Source of the DNA: Paracoccus albicereus
GTDB taxonomy: Bacteria > Pseudomonadota > Alphaproteobacteria > Rhodobacterales > Rhodobacteraceae
DNA length: 64,000 nucleotides
Assembly: GCF_024359525.1 (NCBI RefSeq)
Contig: NZ_JAKZEU010000002.1
Location: 124,001-188,000 of the forward strand
Direction of reading: 5' to 3'
Within the stretch, counting starts at the first letter, position 1; the number at the start of each line of letters is the position of its first letter. A program made the position numbers and the translations under genes. The notes under the pieces are model-generated. The model saw only the letters and a program-made list of their open reading frames with translations. It searched no databases and was not told the DNA's origin. Shown here piece after piece: positions 52,804 through 62,030 of the stretch.

Positions 52804-53183
52804 TGCGCATTTCCGTCCCCGTTCTTCTTACCGTCGCAGCGCTCGGCCTGTCGGGCTGCGTGGTAGCCACTCCGGTCGCGACCCCGGTCAATCCGGTGCC
52901 GTCCACGCCGGCGACGCCGGTTCCCGCGACGCCGACCGTGCTGGACGCGGCCAGCCGCGCACTGGCACGCAGCGTCGTCGACACCGAGATGCAGCGTCGT
53001 CTGCCCGGCGTGAACGTCGCCCCCTATACCGACTGCGTCATCAACAACGCGACGACCGCCGAACTGATCGACATCGCCCAGATGTCGCGTGCCGGTGTGG
53101 CGGGCGCGGGCGACAGCGTTGCGGCAATCGTGACGCGTCCCGGCACGACGCAGTGCATCGCGGCAGCGGCGCGGACTGCGTGA
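52803..53183 (+). CDS. Small lipoprotein of unknown function between sdhA and sdhB
   Basis: This 126-residue protein has a lipoprotein signal (VAALGLSGC, cysteine near 19), a low-complexity Pro/Thr/Ala stretch (about 22-45), then a short conserved-looking domain with a Cys in YTDCVINNATTAELIDIAQ and another near the C-terminus (TTQCIAAAAR), perhaps a disulfide pair. It overlaps sdhA and the next gene by one base, so it is translated with SDH. The function is unknown. Confidence 0.75.
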   Translation: MRISVPVLLTVAALGLSGCVVATPVATPVNPVPSTPATPVPATPTVLDAASRALARSVVDTEMQRRLPGVNVAPYTDCVINNATTAELIDIAQMSRAGVAGAGDSVAAIVTRPGTTQCIAAAARTA

Positions 53184-53497
53184 TGATCCGTCCGGTCCTG
53201 ATCGCCTCGGTGATTGCGGCGGCAGGCCTTGCGGCCTGCGGCCCGATTCCGGTCGATCAGGCCGAACGCGTATGCCTCGACAACGCCAGGCTGGCAAAGG
53301 CACCGCGCAGCACAGCGGTGATCGGCGTTGGTGCTGGGGGCGGCAATGTCCGCCCCTATGGCAGCCTGGAGATCGACGTCTCGTCCGACTATATCCGCGG
53401 CCGCGATCCGGCCGTGGTCTATCAGCAATGCGTGCTGCGGCGGTCCGGTCAGGTTCCGACGCGGGCGCTTTACGACATGCCGGGCTGGGCCGGCTGA
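53183..53497 (+). CDS. Second small lipoprotein in the sdh operon
   Basis: This 104-residue protein has a lipobox (AAAGLAACG, cysteine near 18) and a short mature domain with a Cys pair (AERVCLDNARLA and YQQCVLRRSGQ). The segment ARLAKAPRSTAVIGVGAGGGNV is polar and glycine rich. It begins one base inside the preceding stop and ends 5 bp before the next gene. No named function; its position in the sdh operon is the main clue. Confidence 0.72.
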   Translation: MIRPVLIASVIAAAGLAACGPIPVDQAERVCLDNARLAKAPRSTAVIGVGAGGGNVRPYGSLEIDVSSDYIRGRDPAVVYQQCVLRRSGQVPTRALYDMPGWAG

Positions 53498-53502
53498 GCC
53501 GT

Positions 53503-54357
53503 ATGGCGACAGGATCCTCGGGACAGGCGGGACGACGTATCTGCATCCACCTTGGGGTGCAGAAGACCGGCTCGACATCAATCCAGCGGCATCTGGCGCT
53601 GAACGAGGCGGCCTTGGCCGACCGACTGGTGCTTCGCCTGCCGGTTGAGGGTGGGCCGCTGCGTCCCCTGGGTCGTGCTGCTGTCGCCTTCAGCCTGTCG
53701 CGTGACGATGCCAGCCGCGCTGCGCTTGCCGAGGCCATTGCGGTCGTTCGCGAGAACCTGCCCGACGGCGATCTGCCGGTGCTGCTGAGCCACGAGAACC
53801 TTGCCGGGGCGATGCCGGGCAATGGTGGCGAGACGGGGCTTTTTCCCGGCCTTCCCGACATCATTTGGATGCTGGAAGAGGGGTTTTCCGGTCTTACCGT
53901 CGATTATGTGGTCTATTCGCGGCGCATGGGTCAGTGGAAGCCATCGGTCTGGGCGCAGGCGGTCAGAACAGACGGCTACAAGGGTACCTGGGAGGCGTTT
54001 CAGGCAGAGACCGCGACGCTACCGGGCTGGCAGAACCTGATCCGGCGTATCCAGGCTGTGGCGCCGGGGCGCGTCACGCATCTGCGGCTGGAAGACGAGA
54101 TCGACCCCGCGCATCCCGGTGCGCTTCTGCTGGCGCATCTTGGACTGAACGCCGGCGAAATCGCGGCGCTACACCCGCTGGACGGCCGTTCCATGCAGAG
54201 GCTTCCGGACGCGACCACCGAATTCATTCGACGATTGAACGGCTTGGCGATGAATCCTCATGCCCGATATAAGGTCGCCGAACTGGCGGCGCGGGTGCCG
54301 CAGCTTTTCAATCCGGACTACCGGCCGGCGGCTGGCGAAGCCGCCGGGCGACACTGA
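53503..54357 (+). CDS. P-loop sulfotransferase-like protein in the sdh operon
   Basis: This 284-residue protein opens with RICIHLGVQKTGSTSIQRHL, which matches the 5'-phosphosulfate-binding loop of the sulfotransferase P-loop fold (KTGSTSIQ). Later segments (YVVYSRRMGQWKPSVWAQAV; VTHLRLEDEI) are compatible with that fold, but the second PAPS-binding element is not certain. It is inserted between two small lipoprotein genes and sdhB. A role in sulfating an envelope glycan or lipid is only a guess. Confidence 0.65.
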   Translation: MATGSSGQAGRRICIHLGVQKTGSTSIQRHLALNEAALADRLVLRLPVEGGPLRPLGRAAVAFSLSRDDASRAALAEAIAVVRENLPDGDLPVLLSHENLAGAMPGNGGETGLFPGLPDIIWMLEEGFSGLTVDYVVYSRRMGQWKPSVWAQAVRTDGYKGTWEAFQAETATLPGWQNLIRRIQAVAPGRVTHLRLEDEIDPAHPGALLLAHLGLNAGEIAALHPLDGRSMQRLPDATTEFIRRLNGLAMNPHARYKVAELAARVPQLFNPDYRPAAGEAAGRH

Positions 54358-54369
54358 AAGGACAGAACC

Positions 54370-55149
54370 ATGGTCGAATTTCGACTTCCGCAGAACAGCC
54401 GCATCCGGGTCGGCAAGACCTGGCCCGCGCCGAAAGACGCGAAGCGCACGAAGGTCTTCAAAATCTATCGCTGGGATCCCGATACGGGGGAGAACCCGCG
54501 GCTCGACAGCTACACGATCGATCTGGACGCCTGCGGGCCGATGGTCCTGGACGCGCTGATCAAGATCAAGAACGAGATCGACCCGACACTGACCTTCCGC
54601 CGGTCCTGCCGCGAGGGGATCTGCGGGTCCTGTTCGATGAATATCGGCGGCGGAAACCACCTCGCCTGCATCTACGGGATCGACGAGATCGAGGGCGACA
54701 TCTCGATCTACCCGATGCCGCACATGCCGGTGGTCAAGGATCTGGTGCCGGATCTGACGCATTTCTACGCGCAGCACGCCTCGATCAATCCCTACCTGAT
54801 CACCAAGTCGCCCGAGCCGGGGACAGAGTGGAAGCAGTCGATCGAGGATCGCAAGAAGCTCGACGGCCTGTACGAATGCATCCTGTGCGCGTCCTGTTCG
54901 ACGGCGTGCCCATCCTACTGGTGGAATGCCGACAAGTTCCTGGGCCCAGCTGCGCTGCTGGCCGCCTATCGCTGGATCATCGATTCGCGCGACGAGGCGA
55001 CGGGTGAGCGGCTGGACGAACTGGAAGACCCGTTCAAGCTGTATCGCTGCCACACGATCATGAACTGCACCAACACCTGTCCGAAGGGCCTGAACCCGGC
55101 GAAGGCCATCGCCGAGATCAAGCACATGATGGTCGACCGCATCGTGTGA
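54370..55149 (+). CDS. sdhB: Succinate dehydrogenase iron-sulfur subunit
   Basis: SdhB (259 residues) carries the three Fe-S centres of complex II. The [2Fe-2S] ligands are in [21 protein letters not shown] (in part), and the [4Fe-4S]/[3Fe-4S] clusters in [16 protein letters not shown] and [17 protein letters not shown]. It lies 12 bp after the sulfotransferase-like gene, so the last catalytic subunit is separated from SdhA by three unrelated genes. A hairpin between sdhB and glyS closes the operon. Confidence 0.97.
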   Translation: MVEFRLPQNSRIRVGKTWPAPKDAKRTKVFKIYRWDPDTGENPRLDSYTIDLDACGPMVLDALIKIKNEIDPTLTFRRSCREGICGSCSMNIGGGNHLACIYGIDEIEGDISIYPMPHMPVVKDLVPDLTHFYAQHASINPYLITKSPEPGTEWKQSIEDRKKLDGLYECILCASCSTACPSYWWNADKFLGPAALLAAYRWIIDSRDEATGERLDELEDPFKLYRCHTIMNCTNTCPKGLNPAKAIAEIKHMMVDRIV

Positions 55150-55204
55150 GGCCGGGGACGCTTCGCCCCCCGGACCCCCCGAGGATATTTCAGGACAGAA
55201 GAGG

Positions 55205-55226
55205 GGCCGGACCTGCGGGTCTGGCC
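55205..55226. terminator. Hairpin in the sdhB-glyS convergent gap
   Basis: GGCCGGACC (55205-55213) pairs with GGTCTGGCC (55218-55226) with one G-T wobble, loop TGCG. The flanks contain CGCCCCCCGG and GAGGATATTTC, a combination that I associate with a repeated intergenic motif in Rhodobacteraceae. The stem could terminate both converging operons. Confidence 0.55.
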
Positions 55227-55232
55227 TGTCCC

Positions 55233-57449
55233 TTACCCCTCGACCTTGGTGAAATCGGCGATCTGGCGGCCCGCCTCGCGGATGCGATGCAGCAGGTTGA
55301 GCCGGTTGCGACGCAGGATCTGATTGTCTGCGTTCACCTGAACCGCGTCGAAGAAGGAGTCGATGGGACCGCGCAGCGCCGCAATGGCGGACATGGCGGC
55401 GGGGAAATCCTCGGCCTTCGTCGCTGCCTTGATCTGCGGTTCGGCCTGGTCGAGCGCTGCGAACAGGGCGCGTTCGACGTCGGTTTCGGCGAATTTGGGA
55501 TCGGCACCAAATGAATATTCGACGCCGTCCTGCGCCTCGGCCTGCGCCAAGATGTTGCCGGCGCGCTTGAGGCCTTGCGTGAGGTTCTTGCCGTCCTCGG
55601 TCTGCAGCATGGCGTTCAGCGCGGTGGCGCGGTTGACCACCAATCTCAAATCGCAATTTCCCGGCTGGACCAAAACGGCGTCGATGACGTCGTGTCGGAT
55701 GCCTTGATCGCGCAGGTGGACCTTCAGGCGATCGTGGAGAAAGCCGCGCAGATCGTCGCTGATGGCCGGATCATGCTGGTCGATCAATGAGTGCCAGGCC
55801 GGCGCATCACTCGCTGCCTCAGCCACGAGTTTGCGCGTTTCCTCACCGAACATACCAACGGCGACCGACGATGAGAGGATCGCGTCCAGCCGCCCGGGCG
55901 CGTCCGGTGAGTTCCCGGCCTGATGGCGAAGCGTTGCTGCATCGTTCAGTCGATCGACAGACAGGCGCAGATCGTTTTCAAGCATCAGTCGGATCACGCC
56001 CAATGCCGCCCTGCGCAGCGCGAACGGATCCTTCGATCCCGTCGGCTTATCATCGATCGCCCAAAACCCGGTCAGGGTGTCGATCTTGTCAGCCAGCGCG
56101 ACGGCGATGCTGACCGGTTCGGTCGGCACCGCGTCGGACGGCCCCAGCGGCGAGTAGTGGTCTCGGGCGGCGTCGGCCACGGCATCGGGATGCCCGGCGG
56201 CCTTCGCGTAATAGCGGCCCATCGTGCCTTGCAGTTCGGGAAATTCGCCGACCATGGCGCTTTGCAGGTCGAGTTTCGCCAATTTCGACGCCTGTTCGGC
56301 TTGGTCGGGATCGGCGCCGACCAACGGCGCTATCTCGCGTGCCAGTGCGGCGATGCGTTCGATCCGGTCGGCCTGCGAACCGAGCTTGTTGTGGAAGGTG
56401 ACGGATTTCAGACCCTCGGCCCAGGCCTCCATTCCCGCCTTCGCCTCGCGCAAGTCGTTTTCCCAGAAGAACGCTGCATCCGACAGCCGGGCGGCCAGCA
56501 CGCGCTGGTTGCCGGAAAGGATCGTTTCGCCGTCGTCGGGGGTTTCGATGTTCGCCACCGTGATGAAGCCTTCGATCCGCCCGGTCTTGGGGTTGCGCGC
56601 CGAGAGAAACTTCTGGTGTTCCTTCATCGAGGTCTGCAGCACTTCGGGCGGCAGATCGAGGAAACGCGCCTCGATCACGCCCATCAGCGGCACCGGCCAT
56701 TCGACAAGACCCGCGATTTCGCCGAGCAAACCGTCATCCGGCACGATTTCCCATCCCCGCGCGAAGGCGAGACTTTCGGCTTCCTGCCGGATCGCGCCTT
56801 CACGTTCGGATGCATCGAGCATCACCCTCGCGCGGCGCAGCTTGGCGGCGTAATCGTCGAAGCCGGTGACGGCGAACGCGTCGGGCGCCATGAAGCGGTG
56901 GCCGCGCGTGGTGTCGCCAGCCGCGATGCCGTCGACATTCAGCGCCACGATCGTCGCGCCGGCCTCATCGCTGAGGATGCAGAGGATCGAATGCAGCGGC
57001 CGCACCCAGCGAAGGGAACCGTCGCCCCATCGCATAGACTTGGGCCAAGGGAAGTCGCGGATCGTCCGTTCCAGAACCTCTGCCACGATGTCCGCGGCAG
57101 GACGGCCGGGCTTCTCGATCGTGGCGAACCAGACCTGCCCCTTCTTGTCGTCGCGCGCTTCCAGTTGATCCTTCGTCAACCCGGTGGAGCGCAGGAAGCC
57201 CTCCAGCGCCTTTTCAGGGGCATCCGTGCGCGGGCCCTTCCGCTCTTCGCGCGTGGTGGGGCTGTGCGCTGTCAGACCTTCGACGGCCAGAACCAGACGG
57301 CGGGGCGTGGAAAACGCGCCGGCGCTGGCATAGGTCAATCCGGCTTCGACCAGACCATCGGTCATCAGCCGTTTCAGATCCTCGCGTGCGCGGGACTGCA
57401 TCCGGGCCGGAATTTCTTCCGAGAAGAGTTCGATCAAAAGGTCGGGCAT
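55233..57449 (-). CDS. glyS: Glycine-tRNA ligase subunit beta
   Basis: GlyS (738 residues) is the beta subunit of the heterotetrameric glycyl-tRNA synthetase; it binds tRNA. The N-terminus [18 protein letters not shown] and the internal segments FMAPDAFAVTGFDDY and KLDLQSAMVGEFPELQGTMG (in part) are typical. Length is a little above the usual 690-720. It starts inside the DUF6446 stop (TGATG overlap), placing it in the glyQ-DUF6446-glyS operon. Confidence 0.95.
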   Translation of the reverse strand: MPDLLIELFSEEIPARMQSRAREDLKRLMTDGLVEAGLTYASAGAFSTPRRLVLAVEGLTAHSPTTREERKGPRTDAPEKALEGFLRSTGLTKDQLEARDDKKGQVWFATIEKPGRPAADIVAEVLERTIRDFPWPKSMRWGDGSLRWVRPLHSILCILSDEAGATIVALNVDGIAAGDTTRGHRFMAPDAFAVTGFDDYAAKLRRARVMLDASEREGAIRQEAESLAFARGWEIVPDDGLLGEIAGLVEWPVPLMGVIEARFLDLPPEVLQTSMKEHQKFLSARNPKTGRIEGFITVANIETPDDGETILSGNQRVLAARLSDAAFFWENDLREAKAGMEAWAEGLKSVTFHNKLGSQADRIERIAALAREIAPLVGADPDQAEQASKLAKLDLQSAMVGEFPELQGTMGRYYAKAAGHPDAVADAARDHYSPLGPSDAVPTEPVSIAVALADKIDTLTGFWAIDDKPTGSKDPFALRRAALGVIRLMLENDLRLSVDRLNDAATLRHQAGNSPDAPGRLDAILSSSVAVGMFGEETRKLVAEAASDAPAWHSLIDQHDPAISDDLRGFLHDRLKVHLRDQGIRHDVIDAVLVQPGNCDLRLVVNRATALNAMLQTEDGKNLTQGLKRAGNILAQAEAQDGVEYSFGADPKFAETDVERALFAALDQAEPQIKAATKAEDFPAAMSAIAALRGPIDSFFDAVQVNADNQILRRNRLNLLHRIREAGRQIADFTKVEG

Positions 57450-57925
57450 CAGTCCATCACCCCCCGTTCGGGGTCTTTGTCGTTGTATTGGTGCCAGCCA
57501 AAGGCGCGGCCGTCGGGATAGATCGCGATCACCCGGTCAACGTCGGGCCGGATTTCGGAGGTGCCGAGATAGGCCGTGGCCGCGCCCGAGGCGAGATCCT
57601 CGGTGATGTGACCGGCATCGTAGCAGTCGAACCAACCGGGCCCGTTCAGCGGCGTGGCGTCGGGATAGGGCGTCAGCGTGGTCTCATCCACCGGCGTCGC
57701 GAGATGCGCGCACGCCCGCCAGCGCAACGGCGAGGAAGTGGCGTCGATCCCCTCGAAACTGGCGATGGGCAGAGGGATCTGATCGCCATCAATTGCGGCG
57801 GTCAGCTCGACCCCTTCGGGATCGATGCGGCTGTAGAAACCGTAGACCTGCAGGTAGTAGAGACCCGCCCCACCGATGATGGCGGAGGCTGCAATGGCGA
57901 TGACGGCGATGCGACCCCAGTTCAC
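57449..57925 (-). CDS. DUF6446 family protein inserted between glyQ and glyS
   Basis: This 158-residue protein has one N-terminal transmembrane helix ([20 protein letters not shown]) and a small extracytoplasmic domain with two conserved cysteines ([12 protein letters not shown] and [12 protein letters not shown]) and the C-terminal [18 protein letters not shown] recognise it as the DUF6446 family of Rhodobacteraceae, whose function is unknown. It overlaps glyQ by 4 bp and glyS by 1 bp, so its dose is tied to a tRNA synthetase. Confidence 0.8.
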   Translation of the reverse strand: MNWGRIAVIAIAASAIIGGAGLYYLQVYGFYSRIDPEGVELTAAIDGDQIPLPIASFEGIDATSSPLRWRACAHLATPVDETTLTPYPDATPLNGPGWFDCYDAGHITEDLASGAATAYLGTSEIRPDVDRVIAIYPDGRAFGWHQYNDKDPERGVMD

Positions 57926-58860
57926 GCCGCGTCCCTTGCCTTTGCCGCGTCGGTGGTCAGGAACAGGTCGGCGCAGGATTTCGCGAGCGCCCGGACGCGG
58001 CCGATATAGGCCTGCCGCTCGGTGACGGAGATCACCCCGCGCGCGTCCAACAGGTTGAAGATATGGCTGGCCTTGATCGCCTGATCATAGGCGGGATGGG
58101 CCATCGGAATGCGGCGCCCCGCACTGTCCTCTTCGGGCGCCGCCAGGACGCGGGCGCATTCAGCCTCGGCATCCTTGAAATGCTGGAACAGCATCTCGGT
58201 ATCGGCCTGATCGAAGTTCCAGCGCGAATATTCCTGTTCGGTCTGGCGAAAGATGTCGCCGTAGCTCAGCGGGATCGGCGCAGAGGGATCGTTGAAAGGC
58301 ATGTCCATCACATGCTCGACGCCCAGCACATACATCGCCAGCCGCTCCAGCCCGTAGGTCAGCTCACCCAAGACAGGGCGGCAATCGTGCCCGCCGACCT
58401 GCTGGAAATAGGTGAACTGGCTGACCTCCATCCCGTCGCACCAGACTTCCCAGCCAAGACCCCAGGCGCCGAGCGTCGGGGATTCCCAGTCATCCTCGAC
58501 GAAGCGGACATCGTGGATCAGCGGGTCCAGCCCGATCGCGCGGAGGCTGCCGAGATACAGATCCTGCAGGTTCGGGGGGCTGGGTTTGATGATGACCTGA
58601 TACTGGTAATAGTGCTGAAGACGGTTCGGATTCTCACCGTAGCGCCCGTCCGTCGGGCGACGCGAGGGCTGGACGTAGGCAGCCGCCCAGGGTCGCGAGC
58701 CGAGGCTGCGCAGCGTGGTGGCCGGGTGGAACGTGCCGGCGCCGACTTCCATATCGTAGGGCTGCAGCACTGCGCAGCCCTGCGACGCCCAGTAGGATTG
58801 CAGCCGCAGGATCACCTCCTGAAAGCTGCGAGGGCGGTCTGCCGTGTCGGGGCTGGTCAT
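57922..58860 (-). CDS. glyQ: Glycine-tRNA ligase subunit alpha
   Basis: GlyQ (312 residues) forms the catalytic core of the glycyl-tRNA synthetase. The segments [37 protein letters not shown] and [30 protein letters not shown] are seen in part. The ATG at 58860 is preferred to a GTG at 58866 because AGGA lies at good distance. It is the first gene of the operon and diverges from the SPOR-type gene. Confidence 0.96.
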   Translation of the reverse strand: MTSPDTADRPRSFQEVILRLQSYWASQGCAVLQPYDMEVGAGTFHPATTLRSLGSRPWAAAYVQPSRRPTDGRYGENPNRLQHYYQYQVIIKPSPPNLQDLYLGSLRAIGLDPLIHDVRFVEDDWESPTLGAWGLGWEVWCDGMEVSQFTYFQQVGGHDCRPVLGELTYGLERLAMYVLGVEHVMDMPFNDPSAPIPLSYGDIFRQTEQEYSRWNFDQADTEMLFQHFKDAEAECARVLAAPEEDSAGRRIPMAHPAYDQAIKASHIFNLLDARGVISVTERQAYIGRVRALAKSCADLFLTTDAAKARDAA

Positions 58861-58971
58861 TTTCACGTCCTTTTGCGAAAGACGGTGGATATTCTTGGCC
58901 TGCGCCTTCTAGGCGTGGGGCGGGGCAGGGTCAATTGCGCCCCTTGGCGTGGACGGACAGTGGAGCGGCGG

Positions 58972-60339
58972 ATGCGGATCGCAGCGATCGTTTTGGCGGC
59001 AATGCTGCCGCTTCAGGCCCTGGCGCAGGACGCGGTGATCCGGATCGAGGCCAAGCGCAGTGCTGCAGAGGCCGAGGCTGCGGCCGCGCGCTGGCGGCAA
59101 AGCTTCGATGACGTGGTGACCTTCGCGCTGCCCGGTGGCTGGACCGGGATCGCCCTTGGTCCGATGGCCGAAGATCAGGCGGCGGCACGGCTGGCGCGGC
59201 TGATCGCGGAAGGCGCGGTTCCCGCAGACAGTTTCGTGGCGCGTCCGTCCGGCGATCTGCCCTTGCGGACGGTGGCGGCGCCGGATGCGCCGAGCGCGGG
59301 CGGCGTGCCCGCACCGGCGATGGACCTGATGGGTACGCAGCCCACCGGATTGGCGGCGCCCGACCGGCACCTGCGGTTGCAGGCGCTGGAGGATCGGACA
59401 GAGGCCGAAGCGGCGCTTGCCACATGGCGCGAGACCTTTCCCGGCGCGGCCTTGTGGCAATTGCCGAACGGCTGGTTTGCGGTCGGTGTCGGACCCCTGA
59501 GCGAGGCGGCTGCGAATGCCTGGCTTTCCGCGTTCAAGGCGGCGGATGTCGCGCCGAAGGACAGCTTCGTTGCCACGACCGCGGAAATGGGCGCGCCCGT
59601 CGTCGCGGGCGACGCGCCGGACCTGCCCGAGCCGCCTGAAAGCGCTGCGGACCTTCCGCCCTTGGACGAATTGCAGCGGGCGTTGCGGTGGGCGGGTCGC
59701 TACGACGGCGCCATCGACGGACAGAGCGGACCGAAGACCCGTGCCGCCATCGCAGCCGAAGTGGCGTCCGGGCGCGCCTCGCCCGACCCGGGCACGGCAA
59801 TGCGCGCATTGATCCAGCGCCGCGCGGATTGGCGGACCGAGATGGGGCTGACCACGCTGAGCGATCCGCAGACGGGGCTGCAGGTGATCGCGCCGATGGA
59901 TCGGCTGCAATTCGATCGGACCGAGCGGTCGCTGTCGATCTATGCGCCGAAAGATGGGTCCGGCGCGGCGCTGATCCTGTTCTCGCAGCCAGGCGGGCAG
60001 CAGGAATTGCTCGATCTGGCTGGGCTGGTGACGGCGCTTGGCTGGGTCCCGCAGCCGGAGCGGACGATCGAACGGGGCCGAGTCCTGTTGAAAGGTGCCA
60101 ATGCCGATCATCTGGGCCAGGCCGAGGGTTGGGTGCGCGATGGTCGGGCTGAGGGTTATGTCCTGATCTGGCCCGCGGCCGACCCCGAAAACCAGGCGCG
60201 GATCGCGGCGGAATTGTCGGACAGCCTGACGCGGGTGGCGGATGCAAGCAACGATCCGGGTGCGACGATGCAGCCGACGAATGGCGACGGCGTGGCGCCG
60301 ATGATCCCCGCAGGTGAAGGCGAACAGAGCGGCGATTGA
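58972..60339 (+). CDS. SPOR/peptidoglycan-binding-domain protein
   Basis: This 455-residue secreted protein has a Sec signal peptide (AAMLPLQALAQ, cleavage near 19), two SPOR-like repeats (VIRIEAKRSAAEAEAAAARW and LQALEDRTEAEAALATWRE; each contains GGW/NGW and GxGP motifs such as ALGPMAED and GVGPLSEAAANAW), then a peptidoglycan-binding_1 motif (LQRALRWAGRYDGAIDGQSG). The two SPOR units look like a duplication. It probably sits in the periplasm at the wall. GGAG precedes the ATG. Confidence 0.75.
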   Translation: MRIAAIVLAAMLPLQALAQDAVIRIEAKRSAAEAEAAAARWRQSFDDVVTFALPGGWTGIALGPMAEDQAAARLARLIAEGAVPADSFVARPSGDLPLRTVAAPDAPSAGGVPAPAMDLMGTQPTGLAAPDRHLRLQALEDRTEAEAALATWRETFPGAALWQLPNGWFAVGVGPLSEAAANAWLSAFKAADVAPKDSFVATTAEMGAPVVAGDAPDLPEPPESAADLPPLDELQRALRWAGRYDGAIDGQSGPKTRAAIAAEVASGRASPDPGTAMRALIQRRADWRTEMGLTTLSDPQTGLQVIAPMDRLQFDRTERSLSIYAPKDGSGAALILFSQPGGQQELLDLAGLVTALGWVPQPERTIERGRVLLKGANADHLGQAEGWVRDGRAEGYVLIWPAADPENQARIAAELSDSLTRVADASNDPGATMQPTNGDGVAPMIPAGEGEQSGD

Positions 60340-60346
60340 TCGCCGC

Positions 60347-61846
60347 TCAGGTCCGCCAGAAGCGCGGCAGAAACAGCACCACGACGGCGATCAGCTCTAG
60401 CCGGCCGAGATACATCCCGAAGATCATCAGCCATTTCGCAGCCAGCGGAAACTGGTTGATCGCCCCGTTGGCGCTGATTTCGGGCCCCCATGCGGGGCCG
60501 ACATTGGCGATCGAGGTCCAGGCTGCAGTCAGCGCAGTTCGCGGATGCAGGCCGGTCAGGGCCAGACCCACGATCAGCAACCCGAAACTGAGCATGAAGA
60601 GCGTGAAAAAGGTCATCACCGAACTGACAACGTCGGAATCGAGTGGCCGGCCTTCCAGTCGCAGCGGATAGACCCGGTGGGGCGAATGCATCCGCCGGAT
60701 CTGGGCGCGCACGGCTTCGAGCAGCACGAGATAGCGGAAGATCTTGACCGAGCAGCCGGTGGAACCCGTGCAGCCGCCGATCAGTCCGCAGACGATCAGC
60801 AGCGCAATCGGGAAATGGCCCCATTCGGCCATGTTGGTCGAGGCGAAGCCCGTGCCCGAAAAGGTCGAGATCGTGTTGAACACGGTCTCGCGGATCAGGA
60901 ACATTGGCTCGCCGCCCTGTCCCATCCACAGCACGCGATAGATCATGATCAGGGCGCAGGCGTAGAAGATCCAGCGCAGATAGGCGCGCACCTGCACGTC
61001 CTGCCACAACGGCACAAAATTGCCCCGCATCGCCTGAACCATACGGATGAACGGGATCGATGCGAGGATCATGAAGATGCAGGCCACCCATTCGGGCGCG
61101 CCCAGATAGGCACCCATACTGGCGTCGTAGTTGGAAAAGCCGCCGGTCGAGATGGCCGAAAGCGCATGGACGATGGCGTCGAAGCCGTTCATCCCCGCGA
61201 TGATGAAGCTGATGATGCAGGCGGCGGTCAGGATCAGGTAGAGCCGCGTCATCTCGGCCGCGATCTCGGCCGCGCGGGGAAGGATCTTGCCCAGCGTGTC
61301 GAACCCTTCGGACCGGAAGAACTGCATCCCGCCGACCTTCATCACCGGCAGGAACACCATCGCCACGACGACGATCCCCAGCCCGCCGAACCAATGCAGC
61401 ATCACGCGCCACAGATTCGTTCCGCGGGGCAGGTCGTCGAGCGCAGGGAAGGCCGTCGTCCCGGTCGTCGTCACGCCTGACATTGCTTCGAAATAGGCGT
61501 CGCTGAAGCGTACGCCAGGCGCACCCAACATGAAGGGCAGCGCACCAAAGAGCGGGATCACGGCCCAGAGCCCCGCCGTCAGCAGAAATGCCTGCTGGAT
61601 GGTCAGCGATTCGCTGGGGCCGCTGGTCGCCACCATCGTTAGAAGGCCGATGATGACCGTCAGGGTCCCGGCCTCGACGAAGCTTGTCCAATGGGGATCG
61701 CCCCCCCACCAGTCCACCGCCATCGGGATCAGCATCGTTGCCCCGAGGACCGCGATGATCTTGCCGATGGCATGGGCGACCGGCCGGATGTCGATGTCCG
61801 AGCGCACCCGCTTGGCGATCACGCCGCCTTCGCCGGGATGTCTCAT
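60347..61846 (-). CDS. trkH: TrkH-family potassium uptake protein
   Basis: TrkH (499 residues) is the potassium-translocating membrane subunit of the Trk system. The four selectivity-filter pieces are readable: SGVTTTGTT, AISTGGFSNYD, STFSGTGFASTNM and ANVGPAWGPEI, with helical hairpins between. About ten hydrophobic segments are visible. The ATG at 61846 is used; a GTG at 61852 is an alternative. It converges on the SPOR gene. Potassium uptake fits the ectoine-based osmotic response seen elsewhere. Confidence 0.93.
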   Translation of the reverse strand: MRHPGEGGVIAKRVRSDIDIRPVAHAIGKIIAVLGATMLIPMAVDWWGGDPHWTSFVEAGTLTVIIGLLTMVATSGPSESLTIQQAFLLTAGLWAVIPLFGALPFMLGAPGVRFSDAYFEAMSGVTTTGTTAFPALDDLPRGTNLWRVMLHWFGGLGIVVVAMVFLPVMKVGGMQFFRSEGFDTLGKILPRAAEIAAEMTRLYLILTAACIISFIIAGMNGFDAIVHALSAISTGGFSNYDASMGAYLGAPEWVACIFMILASIPFIRMVQAMRGNFVPLWQDVQVRAYLRWIFYACALIMIYRVLWMGQGGEPMFLIRETVFNTISTFSGTGFASTNMAEWGHFPIALLIVCGLIGGCTGSTGCSVKIFRYLVLLEAVRAQIRRMHSPHRVYPLRLEGRPLDSDVVSSVMTFFTLFMLSFGLLIVGLALTGLHPRTALTAAWTSIANVGPAWGPEISANGAINQFPLAAKWLMIFGMYLGRLELIAVVVLFLPRFWRT

Positions 61847-62030
61847 CGCCACGGCGAAAACCTGTCAAACGGAAGAGATCGGGAAGGGCTCGACATCATG
61901 GGCGCATCATCGCCGTGATCGCGGAGGAGGGCAAAGGGAAAGCGCCGCAATGGCATCGCCACCATCGTCCTGTGGCGCGGATGGCGCCCGGGCTATTTCC
62001 GCGAAGCGCTTTCCGCGCTATCGTCGAGTG

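Noticed and set aside
55923-57521. A 532-codon plus-strand frame opposite glyS
   Set aside because: Antisense shadow without conserved content; glyS is unambiguous.
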